64,000 nucleotides of DNA from an uncultured Lachnospiraceae bacterium (GTDB lineage: Bacteria > Bacillota > Clostridia > Lachnospirales > Lachnospiraceae), in contig CANBFE010000007.1 of assembly GCA_947367855.1 (NCBI GenBank), positions 1 to 64,000 of the forward strand. The letters run 5' to 3'. The position numbers and the translations under genes are program-made. The notes under the pieces were generated by a model, which was not told where the DNA came from, did no database searches, and worked only from the letters and a program-made list of their open reading frames with translations. Position 1 is the stretch's first letter, and the number at the start of each line of letters is the position of its first letter. Below, one piece after another: positions 16,171 to 24,925 of this stretch.

Positions 16171-16461
16171 TTAAGCCTCGTCCTGTCTGACAATCAGATA
16201 TCTGATCACATTGTCCATAATGCGGACACGGCTCTCGATCTCGATCGGAGCTGTACTCTCAGCATCGAATCTGATGAAGTAATAGAAAGCCTCTTTCATC
16301 TTCCGGACTTCATAGGCAAGTCTCTTCTTGCCCCAATCGTCCACCTCTGTGATGACGCCGCCAAATCTCTCTACAAGAGCTTTGCATTTGTCAACGACAG
16401 CCGCTCTCTCTTCGTCTTCAATTCTGGCAGACACGACTACGGCCAATTCATACTTGTTCAT
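16171..16461 (-). CDS. rpsF: 30S ribosomal protein S6
   Basis: S6 pairs with S18 on the small-subunit platform. The 96-residue protein starts MNKYELAVVVSARIEDEE and has the expected KRLAYEVRKMKEAFYYFIRF core. The start at 16461 is fixed by AAAAGGAGG 6 bases upstream. The open frame extends to 16602 but that part has no RBS and covers the promoter. It is the first gene of the operon. A leader hairpin at 16486-16504 could be the S6:S18 autoregulatory site. Confidence 0.96.
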   Translation of the reverse strand: MNKYELAVVVSARIEDEERAAVVDKCKALVERFGGVITEVDDWGKKRLAYEVRKMKEAFYYFIRFDAESTAPIEIESRVRIMDNVIRYLIVRQDEA

Positions 16462-16485
16462 CTTGTTACCTCCTTTTGGTCTCTG

Positions 16486-16504
16486 GCCCGCAGCTTGTGC
16501 GAGC
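16486..16504 (-). promoter_or_regulatory. Leader hairpin before rpsF, candidate S6:S18 binding motif
   Basis: A 7-bp stem (GCTCGCA / TGCGGGC with one G-U pair, 5-nt loop) lies about 25 bases before the rpsF start in the 5' leader. S6:S18 feedback motifs are known in rpsF leaders of many bacteria. The match here is positional, and I cannot verify the required bulge and CCG element. Confidence 0.35.
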
Positions 16505-16531
16505 AAGGAATTTGATTCATCACGAATATAT

Positions 16532-16560
16532 ATGATAGCACAATTTTCCTGATATTTCAA
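16532..16560 (-). promoter_or_regulatory. Sigma-A promoter of the rpsF operon
   Basis: On the minus strand TTGAAA (complement of 16555-16560), a 17-bp spacer, then TATCAT (complement of 16532-16537). It lies about 70 bases upstream of the rpsF start. Confidence 0.75.
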
Positions 16561-16618
16561 GCACTTTTTTGCCTGTTTTCCGTCTTTCTGCGTTTTCCGC
16601 ATGGATGCCCTGACAAAT

Positions 16619-16792
16619 CTATAAAATTTCTTTTACGCTTTTCTCCAGAAGCCTGCGGGAGATCATGACCTGATGACCGCAGCCTTTGCATTTCAGCCGG
16701 AAATCCGCCCCGGAACGCAGCACCTCCCACTCCCTGCTCCCACAGGGATGCTGTTTTTTTAACCTGACCACGTCTCCTACATTGATATCCAT
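16619..16792 (-). CDS. DUF951 family protein (YyzM-like)
   Basis: A 57-residue protein, MDINVGDVVRLKKQHPCG onward, with LKCKGCGHQVMISRRLLEK in the second half. It matches the DUF951 family (B. subtilis YyzM), found next to rpsF or mscS-type genes in many Firmicutes. The cysteines in HPCG and KCKGCGH suggest a zinc site. GGAGG lies 7 bases before the ATG. The biochemical function is not known. It reads in the same direction as rpsF and may be cotranscribed. Confidence 0.88.
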   Translation of the reverse strand: MDINVGDVVRLKKQHPCGSREWEVLRSGADFRLKCKGCGHQVMISRRLLEKSVKEIL

Positions 16793-16879
16793 CTCTATTC
16801 CTCCATCCCTCCGGTCTTCTCCCGGTCCGCATCTCTCCCACGCTGCCGGATTGCCTGCCTTTTTCCATCTAAGGATATG

Positions 16880-17752
16880 TCACAGATTTTCCACCCAGAA
16901 ATCCTTCAGCACGCCCAGAAATTCCCGCAGCAGATTATTGGGAGCCATCCCGGCCACCGAATCGGCCGCCAGTCCCTCCACATTTGCATAGCCCTGCTTC
17001 TGTGCAATTTTCAGCGCACGGAACATATGAAAATTATTGGTCACGATGACCACCCTGTCCCTCTCCGGGTCCAGAAGTTTCCCGCTGAAAACAAGGTTTT
17101 CAAAGGTATTGGAGGATTCGTTCTCCACCAGAATGCGGGAGGCTTCTATTCCCCGCTGAACCAGATAGCCCTGCATTCCCTCAGCCTCCGCAACAGGCTC
17201 GTTTCCGCCCCTTCCGCCGGATACAATGGCTTTTGTGTCCGGATTACAGGCAAGATACATTGCAGCCTGGTCCAGGCGTCTCCGCAGCACTTCACTGGGC
17301 CCCGTGCTTTTCCACTGGGCTCCCAGGACAATCACATAATCGGCCCCCGGGGCTGCCTGGGCATTGTACTCCGACAGAATCAGCCCTTCCACCGTGAGAA
17401 ACAGCAGCATTCCCGCGCAGAAAATTCCCAGACAGGTTCCCTTGATCCACCCCGGGATGGCGGTCATCAGTTTCTCATTCCGGAACATGGCGCTGAGAAT
17501 CAGACACACAGCCCCAATCCCTGCCCAGACCAGGAAAAACCAGGTCCCGAAACCTGCCAGCGCTATACCCCCGCAGTAGAGAATGCAGCCAACGCCCAAA
17601 AAGGCAAAAATCCGGCAGGGAATCAAATACCGCTTTAATCTTCTTCCCCTTTTCTCCAGTTGTATGGTTCTTCGGCTCCTCTCCAGTGGAACCAACCTTT
17701 GTCCCTGATCTCTTTTTCGTATATTCAAAATCGCACCTCTGTATCTTATCAA
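16880..17752 (-). CDS. DUF218 (ElyC/SanA/YdcF) family membrane protein
   Basis: Envelope protein with three or four hydrophobic helices in the first 135 residues, followed by an extracytoplasmic DUF218 domain (about 135-285). Family motifs are YVIVLGAQ, SGGRG, VENESSNTFENL and VTNNFHMFRALKIA. E. coli relatives (ElyC, SanA) affect envelope polymer metabolism and vancomycin sensitivity, but the reaction is not settled. The basic N-terminal 40 residues may contain a later true start, so the exact start is uncertain. It is followed by the DUF951 gene 87 bases downstream. Confidence 0.82.
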   Translation of the reverse strand: MIRYRGAILNIRKRDQGQRLVPLERSRRTIQLEKRGRRLKRYLIPCRIFAFLGVGCILYCGGIALAGFGTWFFLVWAGIGAVCLILSAMFRNEKLMTAIPGWIKGTCLGIFCAGMLLFLTVEGLILSEYNAQAAPGADYVIVLGAQWKSTGPSEVLRRRLDQAAMYLACNPDTKAIVSGGRGGNEPVAEAEGMQGYLVQRGIEASRILVENESSNTFENLVFSGKLLDPERDRVVIVTNNFHMFRALKIAQKQGYANVEGLAADSVAGMAPNNLLREFLGVLKDFWVENL

Positions 17753-17846
17753 AAAAACAGCACGTTACACCAAACAGAATTATTATACCATAGGCCCCAA
17801 AGCCCCCTCAATAGGTTTGGCGCTAACTTTTCTTAAATTTTCCTTA

Positions 17847-17875
17847 TTGACAAACCTGCCTGTCCATATTATGAT
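17847..17875 (+). promoter_or_regulatory. Sigma-A promoter of the Sir2 gene
   Basis: Perfect TTGACA at 17847-17852, a 17-bp spacer and TATGAT at 17870-17875. This leaves a leader of about 140 bases before the Sir2 ATG, in which I recognise no riboswitch. Confidence 0.78.
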
Positions 17876-18021
17876 GATTTTATCAATTATTTATCTATGG
17901 AAAATGCATTTTGCACATTCAGGCAGTTTCTGCCGAATTTTCGTACACTGGCAGGAATGCCGCCAACAGTTACAGGAGAAACGGGAATTGTCACCACTGA
18001 AATGAAAGGCTGGTATCTAAC

Positions 18022-18750
18022 ATGGGAAAAAACCAGGAGCAGATCAAAGAACTGAAAAGCATCATTGAAAAATACGACAACATTGTTTTTTTCGGGGGCG
18101 CAGGCGTATCTACGGAAAGCGGCATCCCGGATTTCCGAAGTGTGGACGGCCTGTACCACCAACAGTACGATTATCCTCCCGAGACCATTCTCAGCCACAC
18201 GTTTTACCGCCGCAGGCCTGACGAATTCTACCGTTTTTACCGCAACAAAATGCTCTTTCTGGACGCCAGACCCAATGCAGCCCACCTGAAACTGGCGGAA
18301 CTGGAAGCCGCAGGAAAGCTCAGGGCTGTGATTACCCAGAATATTGACGGTCTTCATCAGGCCGGAGGCAGCAAAACCGTTCTGGAACTGCACGGCTCGG
18401 TACTCCGCAATTATTGTGAAAAATGCGGCGCGTTTTATGATGTGCACTACATTATCGACAGCACCGGGGTGCCCAGATGCGATAACTGCGGCGGTTCCGT
18501 GAAACCTGACGTGGTACTTTATGAGGAAGGTCTTGATTCCAAAACCATGAATGACGCCGTGCATTTCATCCACGATGCCCAGGTGCTGATCATCGGCGGC
18601 ACTTCCCTGGCCGTATATCCGGCTGCAGGGCTCATAGACTATTTCAGGGGAGATAAGCTTGTAGTGATCAACAAAGCGCCTACTCCCAGGGATTCCCATG
18701 CCGATCTGCTGATACAGGCGCCTATCGGAGAGGTTTTCGCGCAGCTTTAA
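18022..18750 (+). CDS. NAD-dependent protein deacetylase (sirtuin, Sir2 family)
   Basis: Cytosolic sirtuin that removes acyl groups from lysines using NAD+. Motifs are in order: GAGVSTESGIPDFRS (residues 26-40), TQNIDGLHQAGG with N107 and D109, the catalytic H124 in LHGS, and a complete Cys4 zinc site (C132, C135, C153, C156). The 242-aa length is typical of bacterial CobB/SrtN proteins. It stands alone behind its own promoter and converges on the DUF4132 gene. Its substrates are unknown. Confidence 0.95.
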   Translation: MGKNQEQIKELKSIIEKYDNIVFFGGAGVSTESGIPDFRSVDGLYHQQYDYPPETILSHTFYRRRPDEFYRFYRNKMLFLDARPNAAHLKLAELEAAGKLRAVITQNIDGLHQAGGSKTVLELHGSVLRNYCEKCGAFYDVHYIIDSTGVPRCDNCGGSVKPDVVLYEEGLDSKTMNDAVHFIHDAQVLIIGGTSLAVYPAAGLIDYFRGDKLVVINKAPTPRDSHADLLIQAPIGEVFAQL

Positions 18751-18782
18751 TCCTATCCGGCCCGGGCTCCTGTGAATAACGC

Positions 18783-18826
18783 CGCAAACGCGAGGCTTTT
18801 AAGCGACATTTTCCTCTGCGTTTGCG
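18783..18826. other. Long hairpin between convergent genes
   Basis: CGCAAACGC (18783-18791) pairs with GCGTTTGCG (18818-18826), extended inward by GAGG/CCTC. It separates the convergent Sir2 and DUF4132 genes. No T-run follows on either strand, so any terminator function is uncertain. Confidence 0.5.
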
Positions 18827-18852
18827 TGCGCATCCTCTGTACGGTCTTCCGT

Positions 18853-21800
18853 TTATTTCTGTTCCTTCCAGTTCGCGTTCCTCTCCGTGCTTGACGCCGT
18901 GGCTCTGGTGAGCTGCAGTACGATCTCACTGAAATACCTCTCCGGCACCTCCTTCAGGAAACAGGAATTGCTGTCGTTCGCCTCATCATACACATAGCTG
19001 CCCCTCCTGATTCCTGCAGTCACAACGGTTCCTCCCGACCCTGCGCCGTCTACTGCAGTGGGAATGCCCCCTGCATTGTAGAACCTGGCTTCATATACCG
19101 TCACATCCTCATTGGAGCCGCCCACATAGCTTCCGGAAAAATGAAGCTCCACGCCAAGCCCCAGTTCCCGGTCTTCCCTGTAGTAACAGTAAAAACCGCC
19201 TCCGTCCTGAACGGATCCCCTGTACCAGCCAAGCGCCTGAAGCTTTCCTCCCAGGGACAGGTCATTGAGGATACAGCCGCCAAAGCGTTCCAGGCTCTTC
19301 TGCTCCTCCTCTTCCTTTGTTCTGTGGTAAACCGGCCTCTCCAGTTGTTCCACCGGCTGGGTGATCTCATAATCCTCCAACTGTTCCTTCCAGGTTTTCA
19401 GGGCTTCCTCCGTGAGCTCCAGGGGATGCACTATCCCCACAAAGTCCCCGTTTTCTCCTGCTTCCGGCATCTCGAATTCATCCTCGTCCTCTGTGTTAAA
19501 GGTTCCGTCCTCCATATAGCGGAAGGTTGAAACCAGTTTTCTGTCCTCATAGATGCCCCAGATTAGTCCGGTGGCAAACTGGTGCATCACAGGATTTTTT
19601 ACAAACAGGTTCTTCCAGGCTTCTATGGTCCACTGCCGTCCGGTGGACAGAGCCATCTCCAGACGCATCTTCTGGCTGCTTACCGTGGTCTTCATCTGCT
19701 TCTTCATCTGCTTGAATTCCTCATAGGCAGCAGGAGCTTTTGTCTCATCGTCCCGTTTCCCCGGCGAGGGAAGATTTTTCAGCTTCTTTCCGCTCTCGTC
19801 AAAGACTTCAATCTCCAGGGCAGTAGTGATGGCCACGGTGAATTTTCTCTCCCCGTAGTCAAAGATTCGCTCCATGTTCTCGTTAAAGCCCAGATCCGGC
19901 ACGATCCTGTCCGCCAGCTCCTCGGTGGTGATGTGCAGTTGGGCTGCGGCGAATTCCAACGCCTTTCCCGCGGCAGCCTTCACCTGCTTGAATTTAAATT
20001 TTCTTGAAATACCGTCCACAATAAGAAGGGCCTGGGGACGCGGGCTCAGGGCCAGCGCCTGGACTGCCTCCGAAGCGATTGCGCCTCTGGCTGCCTGGGG
20101 CCACTCCTGAATCTGATGCTGCAGCTTTTTCACAATCTCATCTCCGCCGTGTATGGCCGCTGCATAGAGTACCCAACGCTTCTTGGATTCCGCGCCTGCC
20201 TCCATCCATTTGTCGAAGAGCTCATTTGCATAGACCGCAAATTCCCTCTGATCCAACTCCTCCGCCAGGGTTGCCGCGCTTGCGTTTACCCCGCAGGGGG
20301 ACATGGAGGAATAGCTGAGGAAGACGGCCTGCAGATAGTCCTCTCCTGCCTCTTCGCCGCTCTTTTTATGTACTGCGGAAAACGGAGTCTCATAGGCCCA
20401 GGCCAGGCTTCGTTTCTTTCCGCCCTTATGAAGCTCTTTGACCAGATCCTCCCGGGTAATGGCCTTTCCGCCTCCGCTTCCCTCCTCTGCCGTGACATGA
20501 AGTGCTGTTTCCAACAGGGTTTTTACCTTTCCGTTCTTTTCCTTTTCCAGGGCTTCCGTCAGAACCTGCGTATATTTTCCGGTATCCCACCCGGTCAGCG
20601 TGCGGATGGCGATCTCCCTCTCCACTGCCTTTTTGGAAGTCAGCAGATTTAAGATATCCTCCTCCCAGCCCTTTTGTTTCAGAAGAAGCTCCATCAGTGT
20701 CTCCCGCACCTGTTTGGAGCTGTCCTGGGCATAGCCAAGAACAGGGGCCTTATTCTCCTCAGGCGTCTCCCCCAGAACCACCAGGCCGAAGCTCCTTCCG
20801 GTGCTGCCTGCATTCTGAAATGCCGCAATCAATTCCTCACGCCTGGTCTGCATATAGTCCAGGAAAACTTCCTTTGCCGCGGCCTGGAATGCCTCCTTCC
20901 ATTTATCCATATAGAAGGAATCGTAAATATCCGAATATCCGTCCACCTGATGCCCCAGGCTCAGTCCTTCCTGGTTTACATCGTGAAACAAACGCTTTAC
21001 TTCATCCACCCTGATATTGTCGCTGTCCCTCAGATTATTGTAGTTGTTTCCCCGAAACAGCATCCAGAATGTCTCGCACCTGCGGCTGAACCCGTCGTAT
21101 CCGTACCCCTCCTGATAGCTTTTCAGGATATTCAAATGTTTTCCGCCCCATCGCCTTCCAGTTGACTGCAGCTTGTCTTCAACGGCATAAAGGGTTTCCA
21201 ATCCGGCATCTCCTCTCAGATAATCCCGTACCTCCTTGCCCAGGCTGCTGTCCACGATTTCCACAAAGGCTTCCACTGCCTTGGTCTGTTGACGGAAAAG
21301 CTCCTTTTCCTTCCTTGCGTTGTACAGTTCAGGGTCCAGTTCCCGAATCACTGCGTTCATACGGTTGTATATTTCAAAATCCGCAGAGTTCATGTATTCC
21401 AGGAAAATATCCCTGTTGCGTTTAAACTGCTTTTTCAGGATATCCGTCCTGCCCTTTACGGCTCCCCAGGAGATCAGCTGTCTGGAATCCATCCCAAAAA
21501 GCTCATCGTAGTCTCCGCCCTGATTACCCAGCACTCCCCGCAAATCCAGATTTTCCATAATGTCAAGCATGGTTGACCCGCCTGCGGCAAGACATATCTT
21601 TACCACGTTTTTAAAACGGTATGACTGATTATAATTGATAAATGCCAGCCCGCCCAGTATCCGCAGCATAAAACGCTGAACCGTATATCTGTGGCTGACC
21701 TTTTTCAGGATGTCCGCATCCACCCTGTCACGGTCCACCGCATTCATCAGTTCCCGCACTTCCAGTTGTGGCATCTGGCCGCCAAAAAGAGCGGAAAGAC

Positions 21801-22410
21801 TATTGGTCAGAATATCGCCATACTGTTTCAGAAGAGCAGCATCCTCTCCTTCTTCCACCAACCTGACATTGTAATGCTTCATCCGGAAATAGACAGCCAG
21901 CAGGATCAGTTTGCCGTTATCGTATTTACTGCGCTGATAATCCATTGCCTTCCGGATAACTTCAGGGTCTTCCCCTGCCCCCTTGATCAGACCCGACAGG
22001 CTGTAACGGTTGATCTGGTGCTCGTTCATACTGATTCTGGCTGCATGGACCGCCACTTTTTTCACAGGATCCGTCAACGCTACGGTACTTTTTGCCAACT
22101 CATAATAGCCCAGTCCCGGAATCATGTCGTAACAGGTGGACTGGCCAATGGCAAAGAGAAGGTTCCCCAGTCTGGCTGCCTCCTCTCCCCGGCCCCTGTT
22201 GATCAGTTCATTGCCAAGACTCCTTATCCGGATCGACAATTCATCGGACACTTCCAACAGATCCCTGAATTCCAGCTTCTCCAGGGCCTGGTCCTCCAAA
22301 GTCCCTGACAGATAATCTTCCATCAGGGTAATCTCGTCCCCTGTAAACAGATTCATCTGCTCCAGGGTTTCAACAATTTTTACGACTCTTTGATTTTGCG
22401 GGTTGATCAT
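18853..22410 (-). CDS. DUF4132 domain protein (MolR/YehI-like)
   Basis: Very large (1185 aa) cytosolic protein with no signal peptide. Most of the chain is alpha-helical, resembling HEAT-type repeats. The C-terminal third (about residues 880-1100) carries the DUF4132 signature, including WKNLFVKNPVMHQFATGLIWG and the GWYRGSVQDGGGFYCYYRE segment. E. coli YehI (formerly linked to molybdate regulation as MolR) belongs to this family, but no function is firmly established. It lies 33 bases downstream of the SWIM gene on the same strand. I read the two as an operon related to the MoxR-DUF5682-VWA operon at 49-54 kb. Confidence 0.82.
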   Translation of the reverse strand: MINPQNQRVVKIVETLEQMNLFTGDEITLMEDYLSGTLEDQALEKLEFRDLLEVSDELSIRIRSLGNELINRGRGEEAARLGNLLFAIGQSTCYDMIPGLGYYELAKSTVALTDPVKKVAVHAARISMNEHQINRYSLSGLIKGAGEDPEVIRKAMDYQRSKYDNGKLILLAVYFRMKHYNVRLVEEGEDAALLKQYGDILTNSLSALFGGQMPQLEVRELMNAVDRDRVDADILKKVSHRYTVQRFMLRILGGLAFINYNQSYRFKNVVKICLAAGGSTMLDIMENLDLRGVLGNQGGDYDELFGMDSRQLISWGAVKGRTDILKKQFKRNRDIFLEYMNSADFEIYNRMNAVIRELDPELYNARKEKELFRQQTKAVEAFVEIVDSSLGKEVRDYLRGDAGLETLYAVEDKLQSTGRRWGGKHLNILKSYQEGYGYDGFSRRCETFWMLFRGNNYNNLRDSDNIRVDEVKRLFHDVNQEGLSLGHQVDGYSDIYDSFYMDKWKEAFQAAAKEVFLDYMQTRREELIAAFQNAGSTGRSFGLVVLGETPEENKAPVLGYAQDSSKQVRETLMELLLKQKGWEEDILNLLTSKKAVEREIAIRTLTGWDTGKYTQVLTEALEKEKNGKVKTLLETALHVTAEEGSGGGKAITREDLVKELHKGGKKRSLAWAYETPFSAVHKKSGEEAGEDYLQAVFLSYSSMSPCGVNASAATLAEELDQREFAVYANELFDKWMEAGAESKKRWVLYAAAIHGGDEIVKKLQHQIQEWPQAARGAIASEAVQALALSPRPQALLIVDGISRKFKFKQVKAAAGKALEFAAAQLHITTEELADRIVPDLGFNENMERIFDYGERKFTVAITTALEIEVFDESGKKLKNLPSPGKRDDETKAPAAYEEFKQMKKQMKTTVSSQKMRLEMALSTGRQWTIEAWKNLFVKNPVMHQFATGLIWGIYEDRKLVSTFRYMEDGTFNTEDEDEFEMPEAGENGDFVGIVHPLELTEEALKTWKEQLEDYEITQPVEQLERPVYHRTKEEEEQKSLERFGGCILNDLSLGGKLQALGWYRGSVQDGGGFYCYYREDRELGLGVELHFSGSYVGGSNEDVTVYEARFYNAGGIPTAVDGAGSGGTVVTAGIRRGSYVYDEANDSNSCFLKEVPERYFSEIVLQLTRATASSTERNANWKEQK

Positions 22411-22443
22411 TTTTCTATCCTCCTGTTCCGTTTTGTATCTGAA

Positions 22444-24606
22444 CTACCCTTTGTAGTATTTTCTTCCCCGGTCATATGCCGTTTTTTGTCCGCAGAGATA
22501 CAAATATTCGCTGATATCTGTATAAAGCCCTGCCATATCCGCTGTTTTCCTCTCCATACTGTGTCGGCCCGCCTCGATTTCCCCGGCCAGGGAAGCCAGC
22601 ATCTGCGACAGCCACGCCATACCATATTGTTCTGTAAGCTCTGAAGCCTTGCGGATATCTTTCAGGGTACTGTCATGAACTGTGTCAAAACCGCTCTGAT
22701 ACAGGTCTTCCATCAGGGACATAATCTCCTCTGTCAGATCCTCCATCACATCGAATGCGGATTTGCGCCCCATGACAATTCTTTCCTCCGCCTGAAGATC
22801 CTCTTCCCCGGTTCCGTCCTTCGCCCCCTGCCTTTCCGTCTCCTCCATGGGCTCCTCTATTTCCGGCAGGTCCACCGGATACATCCTTATACGCCCGTTC
22901 CTCAGAGAAACCTTTCCCAGAAAACAGGGGACTTTTTTCTGGGAAATCCTTTCCAGATAACGGATGGTTCCGGATTCCTCCTTCGAATAAGTAACCTCCA
23001 CCAGAATCTCCCGGCCCGCCCTGTCATAGAGGGGCAGCGTCAGTATCTGGCCGGTCTGCGAAAATTCAGATTTACCGCATTCTGCGGGCTGCACAAACAC
23101 CAGTTCCGTGCCCCTGGACGTTTCTCCGCCTTCCTCTCCTGCCTGTCTGTCCTCCCCGGGCATACCGCTCTGTTCCGCCAGCCATCCACTCTGCTGTTTG
23201 TCGATCTGTCCGGAAAAAAGCTCTCCAAAATCCCGGTAATACCAGTTTTGTACATCAGACACACAGAGCTTCTGTTCTCCCACGACCTCCCCCTTTGTGT
23301 CCTGACTGGAGGACAGTCTGTTTCTGTCATCACATTTGGCTCCGGTAAGGTGAATCCTGACCTTTAACAGATTTTCCAGGGAAAGATTCAGCCCCCAGGG
23401 CGACTGGGCCTTTTCCATATACCCTCTTCTTGTGCGGTTGTCATAGAACACGGGCCTTGCATTGGTATAGGTATACCATTTTTTGGTGTTTTCCTCCAGA
23501 AAGTAGACGGTCTCCCCTTCATAACCGTTCTGGCTCTGAAAGTGTTCCATAGCAATTCCGATAAGATCAAGATTTCCCACCGGCAGGTAATCCGCCCGGA
23601 ATTCACCGGCAAGCCCTGCCACCGCGCCTGCGTCCTCCGCCTTCACGAGTCCTTCCACACGACGGTAGAGCCTTGCCATCCGGGCCATGAGATCCTCTGT
23701 CCGAAAGGCGGCTTTTCTGGCAAAATATCTGTCATAGGAGTCGGAAAGGGCGCGAAAATACCCTTCGAATCTGGCCAGGCCCTCATTATGGCTGACAATG
23801 GCCAGTCTCTCCAGATAATCCAGAATATCCGGAGAAGTCCTGGACAGTCCTGTGGCAAAAAGCTCTTCCAGAAATGCCCTCATCTGTCCGGCGGCTTCCC
23901 TGACGCTGTCCATGTCATAGTTCTGCACCTCCGCCATCTCCCCCAGAAGCGACTCTTTTGTCAGCACGCCTGCCTCAAGCTGACACCAGAGAATGGCAGC
24001 TGCCTTATGTACACAGATATCCTTCTTATGGCAGGTACAGGTAGAATATTCCAGGGGGGACAGCAGTTTTACCGAAACTCCCTTCTCCGGCAGGTTTACC
24101 GTGACCACCGAAGTGGATTGGATGCCGGGGCGGATCCCTGCAGCTGTCTGGTTCACAAAAAGCTGAAAACCCCTGATTCCCAATATTTTTTTCAATTTTG
24201 CAACCGGATATGCGCAGATCTCCTCCCAGACCGGGGCCTTTCCGGCTTCAGCCCCCTGTTCCCCGTCCCCGGGAGCCTTCCCGTTTTCGTCCCCCCGGCC
24301 TCCGTCCTGCTTCTCTCCTGAATCTGCCGCTTTCTCCTGCCCACACTGCTCTTTCAATACAAGGATCGCCTGCACAATATGACGGCATATGCTCCGGGAC
24401 GGGCAGGTGCATTTGCTCTCTCCAAGGGGAAAGCACACCGTCACGGTCTCCTCTCCAATCTCCACGGAGACTGTTTCCCCCGGTTCTCCTATCCGGGCTG
24501 CCACCTCTCCCTTATCCTTGTATGCCCTCTTTACGATTCCTTTATTGCTCAGGCCAATGAGATAATCATCATCCACATCGGCCAGGCTGTCCATCCAAGC
24601 GCTCAT
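22444..24606 (-). CDS. Double SWIM zinc-finger protein (YehQ-like)
   Basis: A 720-aa cytosolic protein with two SWIM (CxCxnCxH) motifs: C66/C68/C74/H76 in CTCPSRSICRH and C190/C192/C198/H200 in CTCHKKDICVH. The first is flanked by a linker rich in Gly, Glu and Lys (about 88-127). The rest is largely helical with no recognised catalytic site. SWIM fingers bind DNA or proteins. Relatives in other bacteria accompany MoxR ATPase, DUF5682 and VWA genes. It is the first gene of a two-gene operon with DUF4132, behind an extended -10 promoter at 24712-24741. The function is unknown. Confidence 0.85.
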   Translation of the reverse strand: MSAWMDSLADVDDDYLIGLSNKGIVKRAYKDKGEVAARIGEPGETVSVEIGEETVTVCFPLGESKCTCPSRSICRHIVQAILVLKEQCGQEKAADSGEKQDGGRGDENGKAPGDGEQGAEAGKAPVWEEICAYPVAKLKKILGIRGFQLFVNQTAAGIRPGIQSTSVVTVNLPEKGVSVKLLSPLEYSTCTCHKKDICVHKAAAILWCQLEAGVLTKESLLGEMAEVQNYDMDSVREAAGQMRAFLEELFATGLSRTSPDILDYLERLAIVSHNEGLARFEGYFRALSDSYDRYFARKAAFRTEDLMARMARLYRRVEGLVKAEDAGAVAGLAGEFRADYLPVGNLDLIGIAMEHFQSQNGYEGETVYFLEENTKKWYTYTNARPVFYDNRTRRGYMEKAQSPWGLNLSLENLLKVRIHLTGAKCDDRNRLSSSQDTKGEVVGEQKLCVSDVQNWYYRDFGELFSGQIDKQQSGWLAEQSGMPGEDRQAGEEGGETSRGTELVFVQPAECGKSEFSQTGQILTLPLYDRAGREILVEVTYSKEESGTIRYLERISQKKVPCFLGKVSLRNGRIRMYPVDLPEIEEPMEETERQGAKDGTGEEDLQAEERIVMGRKSAFDVMEDLTEEIMSLMEDLYQSGFDTVHDSTLKDIRKASELTEQYGMAWLSQMLASLAGEIEAGRHSMERKTADMAGLYTDISEYLYLCGQKTAYDRGRKYYKG

Positions 24607-24711
24607 GGCCTCTCCTTTATTCCCGCATATTTATCCCGGAATCCTGTTGGTCTGCTTCCTTTCCCTGCATTCCCACACTGTCCGCTATCCGAGATACTGA
24701 TATCTATCTGC

Positions 24712-24741
24712 ATTATAGCACAATCTATCTTTTCACAGCAA
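24712..24741 (-). promoter_or_regulatory. Promoter of the SWIM-DUF4132 operon
   Basis: On the minus strand TTGCTG (complement of 24736-24741), an 18-bp spacer ending in TGC, then a perfect TATAAT (complement of 24712-24717): an extended -10 promoter. The 24607-24925 intergenic stretch holds nothing else I can identify. A TTGACT at 24821 has no matching -10 box at normal distance. Confidence 0.65.
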
Positions 24742-24925
24742 ATGAAAAAAAATTAAGATCACTGACAAACTGAATTCCACGAAAGCAGGAAAACAGACAT
24801 AACCGGGGAACTAACTTGGGTTGACTCACATTTTTTTATAATAAACTTTGAGGTATACGTCTTTTAAGATATCTGCTAGTCTGATAAATGCAAATATTAT
24901 ATAATTTATCGCAGGAGATTGATTT

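Noticed and set aside
16462..16602. 47-residue extension of S6
   Set aside because: The extension covers the promoter and leader. The AAAAGGAGG site and family alignment fix the start at 16461.
17817..18005. 62-aa plus-strand frame upstream of Sir2
   Set aside because: It overlaps the TTGACA/TATGAT promoter, has no RBS and resembles no protein family. I treat the region as the Sir2 leader.
24821..24847. TTGACT/TAAACT as promoter of the methyltransferase gene
   Set aside because: The spacing is only 15 bp, and the nearby TATAAT at 24900 is too close to the start codon. I could not settle on a promoter.
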